Program-made: the position numbers and the translations under genes | The notes under the pieces: generated by a model | Database searches by the model: none | What the model saw: only the letters and a program-made list of their open reading frames with translations | Told to the model about the DNA's origin: nothing | NCBI GenBank assembly: GCA_937925385.1 | Contig: CALEWN010000013.1 | Coordinates: 1 to 26,665, forward strand | Origin: an uncultured Senegalimassilia sp. | GTDB lineage: Bacteria > Actinomycetota > Coriobacteriia > Coriobacteriales > Eggerthellaceae | Direction of reading: 5' to 3' | DNA length: 26,665 nt | Shown: positions 1 through 8,446 of the stretch, in pieces | Position numbering within the stretch: the stretch's first letter is position 1 | How the letters are laid out: the number at the start of each line of letters is the position of its first letter

Positions 1-2126
1 AGTTCACGCTGCTTTCCGTGACCTTCAACGATGGTGCCGGCCATACCTATAAGGTTCAGGTCCCCATTGTGGTCAAACGCTTGTTCGAGGTTAACTTCGC
101 GGCAACGTACACCTATGGCACCAACTTCAAGGCTGACGACTACTCGACCAAGAACGCTCACGTGCTCACCGGCGTCGGGGATGCCATGACGGGGTATCTG
201 ACCTGGACCTACAACAAGGCTCGTGCCACTGAAACGGAATACGGTTGGAATACGTATCTGCAAGGCGGCGGCTCTATGAGGGCGCCGGAAAAGACCCTAT
301 TGTTCGGTGGCGACCGCGAAAAGGGAACCTTGCCTGCAGGTACGCAGCTTACCTTGGTGGACACCGCGAACAACAACAAGGAATATCACTACACTGTGGG
401 TGATGGTGGAGCTGCTTCGGTTGCGTTGACTGATTTTGAGGACTCTGATGAAAAACACTACGAAGAGCAATGGCTCAGCGAGCTGATGGGGGTCAAGGCT
501 TCCCCCAACCCCTCCTCGGGCGCCTGGGTTAAGGTCGACGCTGACGACCCTAACGTCGTCGGCGCGCGCATCAAGACCGATGCAGGGTACGAGTACTTCC
601 GCCCCTGGGCGTCTGGGGTTACCGGCGATCGGTATGACCTCATCCTCGAGAACGGCCCCGAGCCCAATCCGTCCGAGAACTTCTTCCTGGTGGTTCGCGT
701 TCCTCAGAACTCGAAGGCAACCGTGAACGGCTATACCGGAACCTCGCTTTCGAGCGGTGTGAATACGCGCATCAACTACGTGAAACGTTCGAACGAGAGC
801 GAGACGGATAGCCACGACAACACCGCTTCAACGTACAGCGTTGCCTCGGGATACAACCAAACGCTTGTTGATAATCGCCAGAACGTCAATGGCGAGGATG
901 GCACTCAAGTGATGAGCGTCGACACGACCAATTCCTTCACGATGGACGTGACCGATACCGTAGACTGTGGTAATAACGAATACAACAGCTCGGACACGCT
1001 GTACTACCAGCTGAACTCCTCGCTTGCAAGCTATAACGGTTCTGCCCCTACGGGCGCGAGCGGCTATCCTAGCGGCACTTCGGGCACGTATTCCTTCTAC
1101 GTGAAGGTGGGGGACACCTATTACAAGCCCAGCAAATCGACCGATTCTGCGGGTAACGTCAAGTGGACTTGGACGGAGGCTGGCACAGGCGATGCCGATG
1201 CAGGCAAGGCTGCGGTAAGCGGCAAGTCATGGAGCGCCGATGGCGGCGACATGCAGCTTATCCTTTCCGACGGCGATGGAACGCCTATCGACCTGAGCGG
1301 CATCCGCGACATGGCGAATAAAGCAACAAATAAGTCATTCTCCATCCAGATGAAGGCAAACCTGCAGATGTCGGGCCTCGCTTGCCAAAATGCGATCGCC
1401 GCATCGGAAGATGGCTCGGCTTACACGAAGCCCACGTATCGCTCGTTCCTTTCCCCGCATGCGGATACGTTGAGCACAAGCACCATGACCGCCGACAACG
1501 ATGGTAGGATGCGCTACTACCGCATAGGCGGCGGCGCTTCCATCATTGCCCTTACGGCAACCAAGAAAACGCAGCTGGGCATCAACGTGGACGATTTGGG
1601 AACCGCCGACGGCACCATCGCCCTGGCGGCAACCTACGACCTGTCCAAACTGAGCGGCGCCGAAGAGAAGCTGAGCAAGGCGGAGAAGGCAACCTTCACG
1701 CTCACGCTGCAAAAGCGCAATGATGAAGGCGGCAGCTACAAAGACGTTTCGGGCATTGGGGATTACCTTTCCGTGCAGCAATGCACGCAGCTGGACATGG
1801 GCAATGTGGGGGTGAGTGACGACCGCAACAGCATCGTGTTCACAGATGCCGTCTCCAAGGATGCCGCTTCCAACGGCGTCCTTGCCACCCGCGACGGCAG
1901 CAGCCCCATCCTCAGGCTCGGCTTCGTGGTGAAGGTGAACACCAACGTTGAATCGGCGCAGCATTTCTATGCCAACTATCGCCTGGTGATGACGGCGCAC
2001 CTGTCCGGCGGAAGGCGTGGACGACACGCCCAAGAATGCTTACGGATCGATTGTCGGGTACCCAAACGCGGACTATGTGACCTACACCTTAACCAGGGTG
2101 CACATGGGGGGCGTCGAGCACGGTGA
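1..2126 (+). CDS. Large secreted/surface protein, 5' end outside window, C-terminus frameshifted
   Basis: The frame is already open at base 3, so the N-terminus and any signal peptide lie upstream. About 707 codons are visible. The product is rich in Ser, Thr, Asn, Asp and Gly with alternating beta-type stretches and almost no Cys or Lys clusters, as in extracellular matrix or adhesin proteins; I recognise no named domain. No LPxTG-like anchor is visible. Up to about codon GGC 2007-2009 the sequence is well behaved, then it turns Arg/Gly/His-rich and stops at 2126. Shifting by one base at about 2010 restores a surface-protein-like tail (GVDDTPKNAYGSIVGYP and onward) ending at TGA 2146-2148. 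The gene is therefore probably frameshifted, or carries an assembly error. It lies upstream of, and co-directional with, a cluster of SipW-type exported proteins, so a shared surface role is likely but inferred. Function is unknown. Confidence 0.7.
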   Translation, partial: FTLLSVTFNDGAGHTYKVQVPIVVKRLFEVNFAATYTYGTNFKADDYSTKNAHVLTGVGDAMTGYLTWTYNKARATETEYGWNTYLQGGGSMRAPEKTLLFGGDREKGTLPAGTQLTLVDTANNNKEYHYTVGDGGAASVALTDFEDSDEKHYEEQWLSELMGVKASPNPSSGAWVKVDADDPNVVGARIKTDAGYEYFRPWASGVTGDRYDLILENGPEPNPSENFFLVVRVPQNSKATVNGYTGTSLSSGVNTRINYVKRSNESETDSHDNTASTYSVASGYNQTLVDNRQNVNGEDGTQVMSVDTTNSFTMDVTDTVDCGNNEYNSSDTLYYQLNSSLASYNGSAPTGASGYPSGTSGTYSFYVKVGDTYYKPSKSTDSAGNVKWTWTEAGTGDADAGKAAVSGKSWSADGGDMQLILSDGDGTPIDLSGIRDMANKATNKSFSIQMKANLQMSGLACQNAIAASEDGSAYTKPTYRSFLSPHADTLSTSTMTADNDGRMRYYRIGGGASIIALTATKKTQLGINVDDLGTADGTIALAATYDLSKLSGAEEKLSKAEKATFTLTLQKRNDEGGSYKDVSGIGDYLSVQQCTQLDMGNVGVSDDRNSIVFTDAVSKDAASNGVLATRDGSSPILRLGFVVKVNTNVESAQHFYANYRLVMTAHLSGGRRGRHAQECLRIDCRVPKRGLCDLHLNQGAHGGRRAR

Positions 2127-2188
2127 AACCCTATCCGCTGCTGGCTGATCTGGTGCCGGTAGGCGCAGAACAACCTGATGCCGGCATC

Positions 2189-2219
2189 ACCGCGGGGCTC
2201 CAGATCGGGGCCCCGCGGT
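2189..2219 (+). terminator. Hairpin terminator after the large surface protein
   Basis: A perfect 10-bp stem (ACCGCGGGGC at 2189-2198 and GCCCCGCGGT at 2210-2219) with an 11-nt loop lies 40 bases after the in-frame-restored stop. Only a weak T-rich stretch (CCGTTTCGCTT) follows, so termination strength is uncertain. It separates the large gene from the four-paralog cluster. Confidence 0.55.
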
Positions 2220-2371
2220 CCGTTTCGCTTGGGGCGGGACATGCGAGCCGTCGGGGCCTGCTTGCCGCGGTAAGTCCGGTGCAACCCTTTTCATCCTTTC
2301 CCGAGGCGTTTACGTCTTTGGCCTTTGTGCGGTTCACTTGAAAGAGGATGTGAGTCCCCTGACATTTATCG

Positions 2372-2377
2372 TACAAT
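2372..2377 (+). promoter_or_regulatory. Possible -10 element for the SipW-substrate operon
   Basis: TACAAT occurs 62 bases before the GTG start, in an AT-richer patch of the 290-base gap that follows the terminator. The best -35-like hexamer (TTGAAA, 2338-2343) is 28 bases away, too far for a standard pair, so this is a weak call. A promoter in this gap is expected because the preceding hairpin separates the units. Confidence 0.25.
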
Positions 2378-2438
2378 GACAAGCTACTTGAGTTTTTGGC
2401 TCTCGGTGGTTTTTATAGGGCGAACGGAGGTGACCCAC

Positions 2439-3284
2439 GTGGAGGAAACGCGCGATTCCAATCAGCTGCGCAAGCGCTTCAAGCGCATGCTGGCAACGCT
2501 TATCGTTGCCGCGCTTGCTGCCGTGATGGTCACCTACGCTTGGTACATCTACAACGCAAATCGCCATATCACCGATGTGAAGATGGCCGCCGGAACGGGC
2601 GTGACCTTCCTTATCTCCGATTCCTACGACGGCGAATACAAGTCCAGCGCCGGCCTTTCGTTTCAGGGGCTTTTGAACCCCGTTTCAACCGACAACATCT
2701 TGGGCTTTACGGGCGGGGACACGCAGGACTCGCTGCTGGCCACCTTCTTCGGGCCCGCCCAGCACTCCGACTACTACAAAACCTCGCTGTACCTGGCCAC
2801 CAGCTCGCTTTCCACCGACGTGTACCTGTCGGACATCCGCTTCGACGACATCGATCCGCAAAACCCCGTTTCCACCGCCTTGCGCGTGGGCCTGGTGGTG
2901 CATCAGCCTGGCGAAAACCAGCCTGTGGCCGGGCAATACGTGTTCGAGCTCACGCAGGCGCACAACCCTCAGGCGCGCTACAACACCAAGCAGGGCAAAG
3001 CGGGCGATGTCCTGGACAGCACCAAGACCGATGGTTCCACGGTGCCGTTCACGCCGCTCAATTCCACCGACTATTGCGAATATAACGAAGAAGAGGGCGT
3101 GGTCACCAAGCCCGGCGCCAAGCTGGCAACGCTTCCCAGCGCCGTCGATGGCGCAAACCACAGCACGCCGGTGCAGGTGGACGTATACGTGTGGCTGGAA
3201 GGCTGCGACGAGGACTGCACCAACAACCTGTGTGGCACCAGCTTGGCGTCGCTTGCGCTGCATTTCGCGGGAAGCCGGGAGTAG
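2439..3284 (+). CDS. SipW-dependent-type exported protein, paralog 1
   Basis: A 281-residue exported protein starting at GTG 2439, chosen because GGAGG (2426-2430) sits 8 bases upstream and the charged N-terminus (RKRFKR, about 11-16) precedes a hydrophobic helix (about 18-38) ending TYAWY. That helix-plus-AWY/F pattern is typical of signals cleaved by ER-type SipW peptidases (TasA/camelysin-like substrates). The mature part has PVST (about 81-84), an RVGLVV strand (about 149-154) and a C-terminal EGCDEDC motif (254-260) with a further Cys nearby, suggesting a disulfide. The same landmarks recur in the next three genes, so they are tandem paralogs. It is the first gene of the run leading to two SipW-like peptidases. 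A fibre or surface-layer subunit is inferred from TasA analogy; no enzymatic motif is visible. Confidence 0.85.
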   Translation: MEETRDSNQLRKRFKRMLATLIVAALAAVMVTYAWYIYNANRHITDVKMAAGTGVTFLISDSYDGEYKSSAGLSFQGLLNPVSTDNILGFTGGDTQDSLLATFFGPAQHSDYYKTSLYLATSSLSTDVYLSDIRFDDIDPQNPVSTALRVGLVVHQPGENQPVAGQYVFELTQAHNPQARYNTKQGKAGDVLDSTKTDGSTVPFTPLNSTDYCEYNEEEGVVTKPGAKLATLPSAVDGANHSTPVQVDVYVWLEGCDEDCTNNLCGTSLASLALHFAGSRE

Positions 3285-3293
3285 GGGGTGCGC

Positions 3294-4148
3294 ATGGGTT
3301 CTCAGGGAAGTAACGGGCAAGCCAGCCTGCGCAACGCGTTGTTCGCTCGCAAGCGTATGGTTGCGACCGCCGCATGGCTGGCGGTGCTTGCGCTGGTGCT
3401 AAGCGTTGCCACCTTCGCGTGGTTTTCCGGGTCGCGTTTCACCAACGTGACGCCTACGGCTCATACGGTCAGCGAAAACGGCTACGACCTGCTTATCTCT
3501 GCTAGCGAGCAAGGTCCTTTCGCCGAACAATGCCAACTGGGTTCCGCGGACAAAACCTTGTACCCGGTTTCCACGGCCGATCTTTCCAGCTTCTGGCGCG
3601 CCACGTTCCAAAACGCCGCCGGGATCACCACCGACTATGCGAACTGCACATCCGAGCTGGGCGAATACGCCCTTACGGGCACGTTCTACCTGAAGGGGTC
3701 CAGCTTGCCGCTTGCGGTGTACCTGTATCCCGGCCAAATGAGCATCTCCGCCGATTCCCAGCTTCTGGCGGCGGCGCGCGTGGGCTTCGTCATCCAAAGC
3801 TCCGCGGGTACGCAAAGCTACATTTTCCAGTGCGACGACCTGGGCGTCACGTCCGGGGCGGCGCAGCAGCGCACCACCGCGCAAAGCGACGTGGTCGTCA
3901 GCGGGCAGCAGGGCTCGTGGAGCTATGCTACCGATCCGGCGCAGTCCATTTCCGCGTACAGCATGGACGGCTCGGGCAATACGCCTACGGCGCGCTCCGG
4001 CGCCGCGCCCCTGTTCACGCTGGGCGCCGACGAGGTGGCCAGCGTGCGCTACTTCGTGTACATGGAAGGCTGCGATGCCAACTGCATCGGCGAGGCGCAG
4101 TCCAAAAACATCTCCCTGCAGTTCGCGTTCGCGGGCGCCAAGGCTTAA
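3294..4148 (+). CDS. SipW-dependent-type exported protein, paralog 2
   Basis: About 284 residues. ATG 3294 is preferred, with AGGGGG 5 bases upstream; GTG 3288 in the same frame is an alternative two codons earlier. A basic N-terminus is followed by a hydrophobic helix (about 24-42) ending TFAWF. The mature part carries LYPVSTADL, a central RVGFVIQ strand and near the C-terminus YMEGCDANC, matching paralogs 1, 3 and 4. Two Cys in the EGCDANC motif and further Cys in the mature part suggest disulfides outside the cytoplasm. It starts within 10 bases of the previous stop, so co-transcription is near certain. No catalytic signature is seen; a secreted structural subunit processed by the SipW-like peptidase encoded downstream is the likely role. 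Confidence 0.85.
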   Translation: MGSQGSNGQASLRNALFARKRMVATAAWLAVLALVLSVATFAWFSGSRFTNVTPTAHTVSENGYDLLISASEQGPFAEQCQLGSADKTLYPVSTADLSSFWRATFQNAAGITTDYANCTSELGEYALTGTFYLKGSSLPLAVYLYPGQMSISADSQLLAAARVGFVIQSSAGTQSYIFQCDDLGVTSGAAQQRTTAQSDVVVSGQQGSWSYATDPAQSISAYSMDGSGNTPTARSGAAPLFTLGADEVASVRYFVYMEGCDANCIGEAQSKNISLQFAFAGAKA

Positions 4149-4163
4149 AGGAGGGGAGGCACC

Positions 4164-5051
4164 ATGAGCGCGGATACCAGAACAACCAAATACCGGTTCA
4201 CCCAGGTCGGCGCCGTGTTCGCGCTGCTGGTGCTGGTTGCCGTGCTGGCTGCGGCAACCTATGCGTGGTTCACCAACAACGCGGCGGTGAACACCGATTC
4301 GGTCTCGGTTCACAGCGACGACAGCCGGTTGGTGGTGGAGCTGGGCGACGCATCCGCCGGCAGCTGGAGCAGCGACGGCGATGTTGCGTTCTCGTCCAAC
4401 AGCCCCAGCCCGCTTACGCTGTACCCGGTTTCCACGTTCGATTTGGAGGGCTTTGCGGAATGCACGCGCACGGACGAGCAGGGACGCGCCGTGGCCTTCA
4501 AGCAAGCCGAGGACGGCCAGCATTTTTATCACGGGTGGGTGGATATGCGCGCCAGCATCACCGGATCGGGCGCCTCGAAAGCCACGGGAACGGTGATGCT
4601 GTACCTGGGCGACACCTTGGCGCCGCAAGGCGCCGACCCCGAGCTCTTGAAGGCCACGCGCGTGGGCTTGAAGCTTTCCCGCAACGGGCAGGTGGTGCAA
4701 AGCCGTTACTTCACGTTGGACGATTCGGCGGGCTCGCATCGCTCGGAGCACCCCGCAACCGCGCCCTCGCTTCCGGGATATTCCGACGGCATGCTGCTTG
4801 GCTGGCAAAACGGCGCGCTGGCCTGCGCGAACGATAACGCGCAGGACTATACTGCCTACCTTATGGGCGCCGATGAGACCGCCACGCGCCCGCAAAACGC
4901 GCTGCTGGCCATGGACCTGGGGCAAACCTATCGGCTTGACGTGTACTACTACATCGAGGGCACCGACCAGGACAGCGCCGACTACCTGTACAACGACACG
5001 GGCATCCTGCACGTGAACCTGTTCGCCGTGCTTGATGGGCAGGAGGTGTAA
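4164..5051 (+). CDS. SipW-dependent-type exported protein, paralog 3
   Basis: A 295-residue protein with a strong AGGAGGGGAGG ribosome-binding site 15 bases after the previous stop. A short polar N-terminus precedes a hydrophobic helix (about 17-35) ending TYAWFTNN, the best TasA-like SipW signal of the set. The mature part has LYPVSTFDLEGF, a TRVGLKLS strand and a C-terminal YYIEGTDQDS motif, the counterpart of EGCDxxC in paralogs 1 and 2 but without either Cys, so the putative disulfide is lost here. The stop is immediately followed by the start of paralog 4. It is probably an exported structural or matrix protein; substrate status for the SipW-like enzymes is inferred from the signal pattern and gene order. 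Confidence 0.85.
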   Translation: MSADTRTTKYRFTQVGAVFALLVLVAVLAAATYAWFTNNAAVNTDSVSVHSDDSRLVVELGDASAGSWSSDGDVAFSSNSPSPLTLYPVSTFDLEGFAECTRTDEQGRAVAFKQAEDGQHFYHGWVDMRASITGSGASKATGTVMLYLGDTLAPQGADPELLKATRVGLKLSRNGQVVQSRYFTLDDSAGSHRSEHPATAPSLPGYSDGMLLGWQNGALACANDNAQDYTAYLMGADETATRPQNALLAMDLGQTYRLDVYYYIEGTDQDSADYLYNDTGILHVNLFAVLDGQEV

Positions 5052-5825
5052 ATGGACCAAGAAGGGAAGCAGGACCTACGCCGCCGCTTGACCGCTACGG
5101 TGCTGCTGGTGCTGTTCGCGCTGGTGGCCATCGCCATGGCGTCGTTCGCGTGGTTCTCCATCGCCGACCAGGCGAAGGCCCGCCAGCTTGCGCTCACCGC
5201 CAACGCCGGTAACTCCCTGCGCTTCGACCTGGACGCGCACGACAGCTTCGACCAGTACGTGAGCACGCTTGGTTTCGACCAGATCGCCGCGCGCATCTCC
5301 TCGGAGCAGGGCGTGGACATCGACTCCTCGAAGCTGCAGCCGGTGACAACCTCCGACGGGCAGAGCTTCACCTACGAGGACGGCTCGCAGGCGCAGGCGC
5401 AAACGGGCGCGTACCTGGAGTTCACCCTGCATTTCATCAGCCACCAGGACGTGGTCGTGCGCCTTACCGGCGAGGCGGGCCGCAACGGGGAAGCGGGAAC
5501 GGCGTTCTCCTCGAGCGTGGACGGCTTGCCGCAGGCCATGCGCATGAGCTTCACGTGCGATGGGCGCACGTGGATCTACGACCCGAACTTGGGCTCGAGC
5601 GCCTCGAGCTCGGGAGGGGTGACAACCTTCGGCATCCCTGCAGGGTCATCAAGCGAGGTGGCGGACATGTTTAACCTGGTCGCGGAAACGGACAAATCCA
5701 CCATCGTGCGGATTTGGTTGGAGGGAACGGACCCAAATTGCACTAATATGATTAAGGGTGCCGATTACGCGGTCACCATGCGTTTCGAAGGCATCGAACA
5801 GCAAGACGAACAAGGTCAGCAGTAG
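5052..5825 (+). CDS. SipW-dependent-type exported protein, paralog 4
   Basis: A 257-residue protein whose ATG directly follows the TAA of paralog 3, with AGGAGG inside the end of that gene, implying translational coupling. A basic N-terminus (RRRL) precedes a hydrophobic helix ending SFAWF (about residues 33-37). The mature region keeps the paralog landmarks in weaker form: LQPVTTSDGQSF in place of PVST, a MRMSFTC strand, and IWLEGTDPNC near the C-terminus. It has a Ser-rich loop around residues 178-186. It is the most diverged of the four, suggesting a specialised subunit such as a cap, base or anchor; that assignment is inference. The SipW-like peptidase gene begins 39 bases downstream. Confidence 0.85.
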   Translation: MDQEGKQDLRRRLTATVLLVLFALVAIAMASFAWFSIADQAKARQLALTANAGNSLRFDLDAHDSFDQYVSTLGFDQIAARISSEQGVDIDSSKLQPVTTSDGQSFTYEDGSQAQAQTGAYLEFTLHFISHQDVVVRLTGEAGRNGEAGTAFSSSVDGLPQAMRMSFTCDGRTWIYDPNLGSSASSSGGVTTFGIPAGSSSEVADMFNLVAETDKSTIVRIWLEGTDPNCTNMIKGADYAVTMRFEGIEQQDEQGQQ

Positions 5826-5864
5826 CCGGCAAGCGCTACGTGCCGATGAATGGGAAAGGTCGAA

Positions 5865-6650
5865 ATGAGTACGGTTAAAAAAGCTGCATCCATCGTGATC
5901 AGCGTTGTCATGTGGATCATCATCCTGGTCGCAGCGTTGTTCGCATTCACCACGCTCGCCACCAAAGACGACGGCAGCGTTTCGAGCCTTGCCGGGTTCA
6001 CCCCGCTGACGGTTCAGTCCGAGTCCATGGCGCCCACGTTCGATCAGGACGACTTGATCATCATCAAGAAGTGCGACCCCTCCACGCTTGAGGTGGGCGA
6101 CATCGTCACCTTCCATGCCATCATCGACAACCAGTACGCGCTCAACACCCACCGCATCATCTCCATCAACGAGGTGAACGGCCTTAACAGCTACACCACC
6201 AAGGGCGACAACAACGAGCTTGCCGACCAGCACGTCATCGCCGATGGCGACATCGTGGGCAAGTACGTGGGCAAGATCCCCTACATGGGCAAGGTCATCG
6301 GCTTCCTGTCCAGCACCTGGGGCTTCCTGGTGGTCATCGTGCTGCCCATGCTGCTGTTCTTCATCTATCAGGTCTACCATCTGGTGATCGTGGGCATGAA
6401 CCTCAAGCGCGCCGTGGCCGAGGAAGATCGCCTGAAGCAGGCGGAGGCCATCGTCGATAGCGAGGATTCCCAGGCGGCGGCAGCCGACCGCGCCAAGGCC
6501 GAAGCCGCGCGCGCGGAAGCGGAGGCGGCGCTTGAGGAGGCCAAGCGCTTGAAGGCCGAAGCGGAGGCCAAGCTGGCATCCGCCGAGTCCGCCAGCGGCG
6601 GCGATTCCGGCGCCGGAGCCGAAGCCGATTCCGGTTCCGAATCGAAATAG
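5865..6650 (+). CDS. ER/archaeal-type signal peptidase I (SipW-like) with cytoplasmic coiled-coil tail
   Basis: A 261-residue membrane serine protease of family S26B that should cleave the exported paralogs' signals on the outer face of the membrane. ATG 5865 is chosen over ATG 5850 because a GGGAAAGG site lies 5 bases upstream. An N-terminal helix (about 8-30) is followed by the catalytic domain with SESMAP (nucleophile Ser54), NTHRI (His96, in place of the Lys of bacterial-type enzymes) and KGDNN (Asp115). A second helix (about 144-168) returns the chain to the cytoplasm. After it comes an unusual 90-residue Ala/Glu/Lys-rich tail (about 170-261), predicted coiled coil then a Gly/Ser-rich end. 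Most SipW enzymes lack such a tail; it could dock on the coiled-coil proteins encoded next. Confidence 0.93.
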   Translation: MSTVKKAASIVISVVMWIIILVAALFAFTTLATKDDGSVSSLAGFTPLTVQSESMAPTFDQDDLIIIKKCDPSTLEVGDIVTFHAIIDNQYALNTHRIISINEVNGLNSYTTKGDNNELADQHVIADGDIVGKYVGKIPYMGKVIGFLSSTWGFLVVIVLPMLLFFIYQVYHLVIVGMNLKRAVAEEDRLKQAEAIVDSEDSQAAAADRAKAEAARAEAEAALEEAKRLKAEAEAKLASAESASGGDSGAGAEADSGSESK

Positions 6651-6663
6651 CAAGCAGTTGTTT

Positions 6664-6693
6664 GCGCGCGCCGGGGTCGTTCCCGGCGTGCGC
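6664..6693 (+). terminator. Intra-operon hairpin between signal peptidase and AAA+ gene
   Basis: Arms GCGCGCGCCGGG (6664-6675) and CCCGGCGTGCGC (6682-6693) pair over 12 bp with one G-U and a 6-nt loop. No T tract follows, and the next ribosome-binding site (AAGGAG, 6707-6712) is close, so it more likely attenuates or stabilises mRNA than ends it. Confidence 0.45.
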
Positions 6694-6720
6694 GTTCGCG
6701 TATAAGAAGGAGTTTGACCT

Positions 6721-8412
6721 GTGAGTGAGTTTCTGAGCTTTGCCTGGGAACTGCTGTCGAAAGTGGCGTACAACATCGTTGCGGTGTTCGCCGCCTTGCT
6801 GAATCTGCTCGTCTTCGGATGGGTCGACTACTTCAACATCTTCCTTTCGTACTTCAACACGTTCAACGTGATGGGCAAGATCGGTGCGGTCATCCTGTTC
6901 GCGCTGCTTGCGGCCATCCCCGTGCTCATCGTCATCATCCTGGTGCGCCGATGGAAGGTGCACCGTGAGCTTAAGCACGACAGCTCCGACAACAAAACGC
7001 TGTATCGCGAGATCGGGCGCCTGAACAAGCAGGTCCTTGACCTTATGGAGGAGAAGAACAAGCTCCTTGCCATCAAGGTGAACGCCATGGGCGGCACGCA
7101 ACGCATCCCCTACATGGGCGCTTCCGCCCTTACCGACGACGCCATCCCCACCGTTGCCAACGTCCTTGGCAAGGGGGGGTCTGCGGGCGGGGAAGGCGAA
7201 GGCGTCCCCGGCGTGGTCGCGGGTTCCGCCTCGCTTTCGCTTGACGGCGATTCGGTCTCGGACGCCGCCGCGGCCATGGCAAAGGCCACGGTGGAGGCCA
7301 AGACGCTTGCCGAGGAGAAGGAGATCTCCCTGGCCAACCGCTTCCCCAAGCTCTCGCTCGTCGACCTGAAGTACCGCGACTGGCAGCCGCCCGTCTACGA
7401 CGACGCCATCACGCTGGAGCATTTCGTGGAGGGCTACCGCGAGTTCGCCTGCAGCGAGCTGGGGCTGTACTACTCGCCTGAGATCGTGCGCCGCTACGTT
7501 GCCGGCATGGCCGCTAGCAAGCTGCTCATCTTGGAGGGCATCTCCGGTACCGGTAAAACGTCGCTGCCGTATTCGTTCAGCCGCTACGTGGACAACCCCG
7601 CCACCATCGTGTCGGTGCAGCCTTCGTTCCGCGACCGCACCGAGGTGCTCGGCTACTTCAACGAGTTCTCCAAGCGCTTCAACGAAACCGAGTTTTTGCG
7701 CGCCCTGTACGAAGCGGGCCTGCGCGAGGACCCCAGCTTCATCGTGCTCGACGAGATGAACCTGGCGCGCGTGGAGTACTACTTCGCCGAAATCTTGTCG
7801 GTTCTGGAAATGCCCAGCCATGACGAGTGGGTGCTCGAGCTGGTCCCCACCGCGTGGGACGGCGACCCGAGGGCGCTCCACGACGGCAAGATCACCGTCC
7901 CGGACAGCCTGTGGTTCGTGGGCACCGCCAACAATGACGACTCCACGTTCACCATCACCGACAAGGTGTACGACCGCGCCATCCCCATCGAGCTCAACGA
8001 GCGCGCCGACGCGTTCGAGTGCCCGCGCCATGAGCGCGTGCACGTCACCAGCGAGCATTTGCAGTACCTGTTCCAGAAGGCGAAGGTGGAGCACGTCATC
8101 TCCGAGGACGTGCTGGAGAAGATGCACAAGCTCGACCAGTACCTGCAAACGCGCTTCCGCTTGGCGTTCGGCAACCGCATCATCAAGCAGATGTACGACT
8201 TCATCCCCGTGTACGTGGCGTGCGGCGGCACCGAGCTGGGCGGCATGGACTACATCATCGCGCGCAAGGTGCTGAAGAAGTTCGAGTCCATGAACGTCAG
8301 CTTCGTGCGCGACGAGATGACCGGCCTTATCGAGTACATCGAGAAGACCTTCGGCGAGGGCGGCCTGCCCGACAGCGTTTCGTACTTGCTGCGAATCCAG
8401 AACATGTACTAG
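6721..8412 (+). CDS. Membrane-anchored McrB-like AAA+ NTPase
   Basis: A 563-residue protein from GTG 6721, with AAGGAG 8 bases upstream. Two N-terminal hydrophobic segments (about 12-34 and 52-76) should anchor it with the bulk in the cytoplasm. A coiled coil (about 80-120) and a Gly/Ala-rich linker lead to a McrB-family AAA+ module: Walker A GISGTGKT (273-280, Lys279), Walker B IVLDEMNLARVEYYF (Asp344, Glu345; the LDEMNLAR form is typical of McrB relatives), the GTANNDD element (401-407) matching the NxxD nucleotide-specificity site of McrB, and a DRA segment (Arg419) as candidate arginine finger. No DNA-recognition domain such as DUF3578, EVE or YTH is recognised. The next gene is a DUF2357 partner, as expected for McrB/McrC-like pairs, but the position between two signal peptidases suggests membrane-associated rather than classical restriction work. 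GTP versus ATP use is not decided by sequence. Confidence 0.88.
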   Translation: MSEFLSFAWELLSKVAYNIVAVFAALLNLLVFGWVDYFNIFLSYFNTFNVMGKIGAVILFALLAAIPVLIVIILVRRWKVHRELKHDSSDNKTLYREIGRLNKQVLDLMEEKNKLLAIKVNAMGGTQRIPYMGASALTDDAIPTVANVLGKGGSAGGEGEGVPGVVAGSASLSLDGDSVSDAAAAMAKATVEAKTLAEEKEISLANRFPKLSLVDLKYRDWQPPVYDDAITLEHFVEGYREFACSELGLYYSPEIVRRYVAGMAASKLLILEGISGTGKTSLPYSFSRYVDNPATIVSVQPSFRDRTEVLGYFNEFSKRFNETEFLRALYEAGLREDPSFIVLDEMNLARVEYYFAEILSVLEMPSHDEWVLELVPTAWDGDPRALHDGKITVPDSLWFVGTANNDDSTFTITDKVYDRAIPIELNERADAFECPRHERVHVTSEHLQYLFQKAKVEHVISEDVLEKMHKLDQYLQTRFRLAFGNRIIKQMYDFIPVYVACGGTELGGMDYIIARKVLKKFESMNVSFVRDEMTGLIEYIEKTFGEGGLPDSVSYLLRIQNMY

Positions 8413-8418
8413 GAATTG

Positions 8419-8446
8419 GCTCGAGCGCCTGCAAGGGCGCTCGAGC
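8419..8446 (+). terminator. Perfect 11-bp hairpin between AAA+ and DUF2357 genes
   Basis: GCTCGAGCGCC (8419-8429) pairs perfectly with GGCGCTCGAGC (8436-8446) around a 6-nt loop, followed by ATGTTTGCTTG. It lies 7 bases after the AAA+ stop and ends 24 bases before the next start. With a poor T tract it may be a partial terminator setting the ratio of the two partners. Confidence 0.5.

Noticed and set aside
3399..5060. 553-codon open frame on the minus strand, opposite paralogs 2 and 3
   Set aside because: Arg/Gly/Ala/His-rich composition, no ribosome-binding site or family motif; it mirrors the GC-rich third positions of real plus-strand genes with clear signals.
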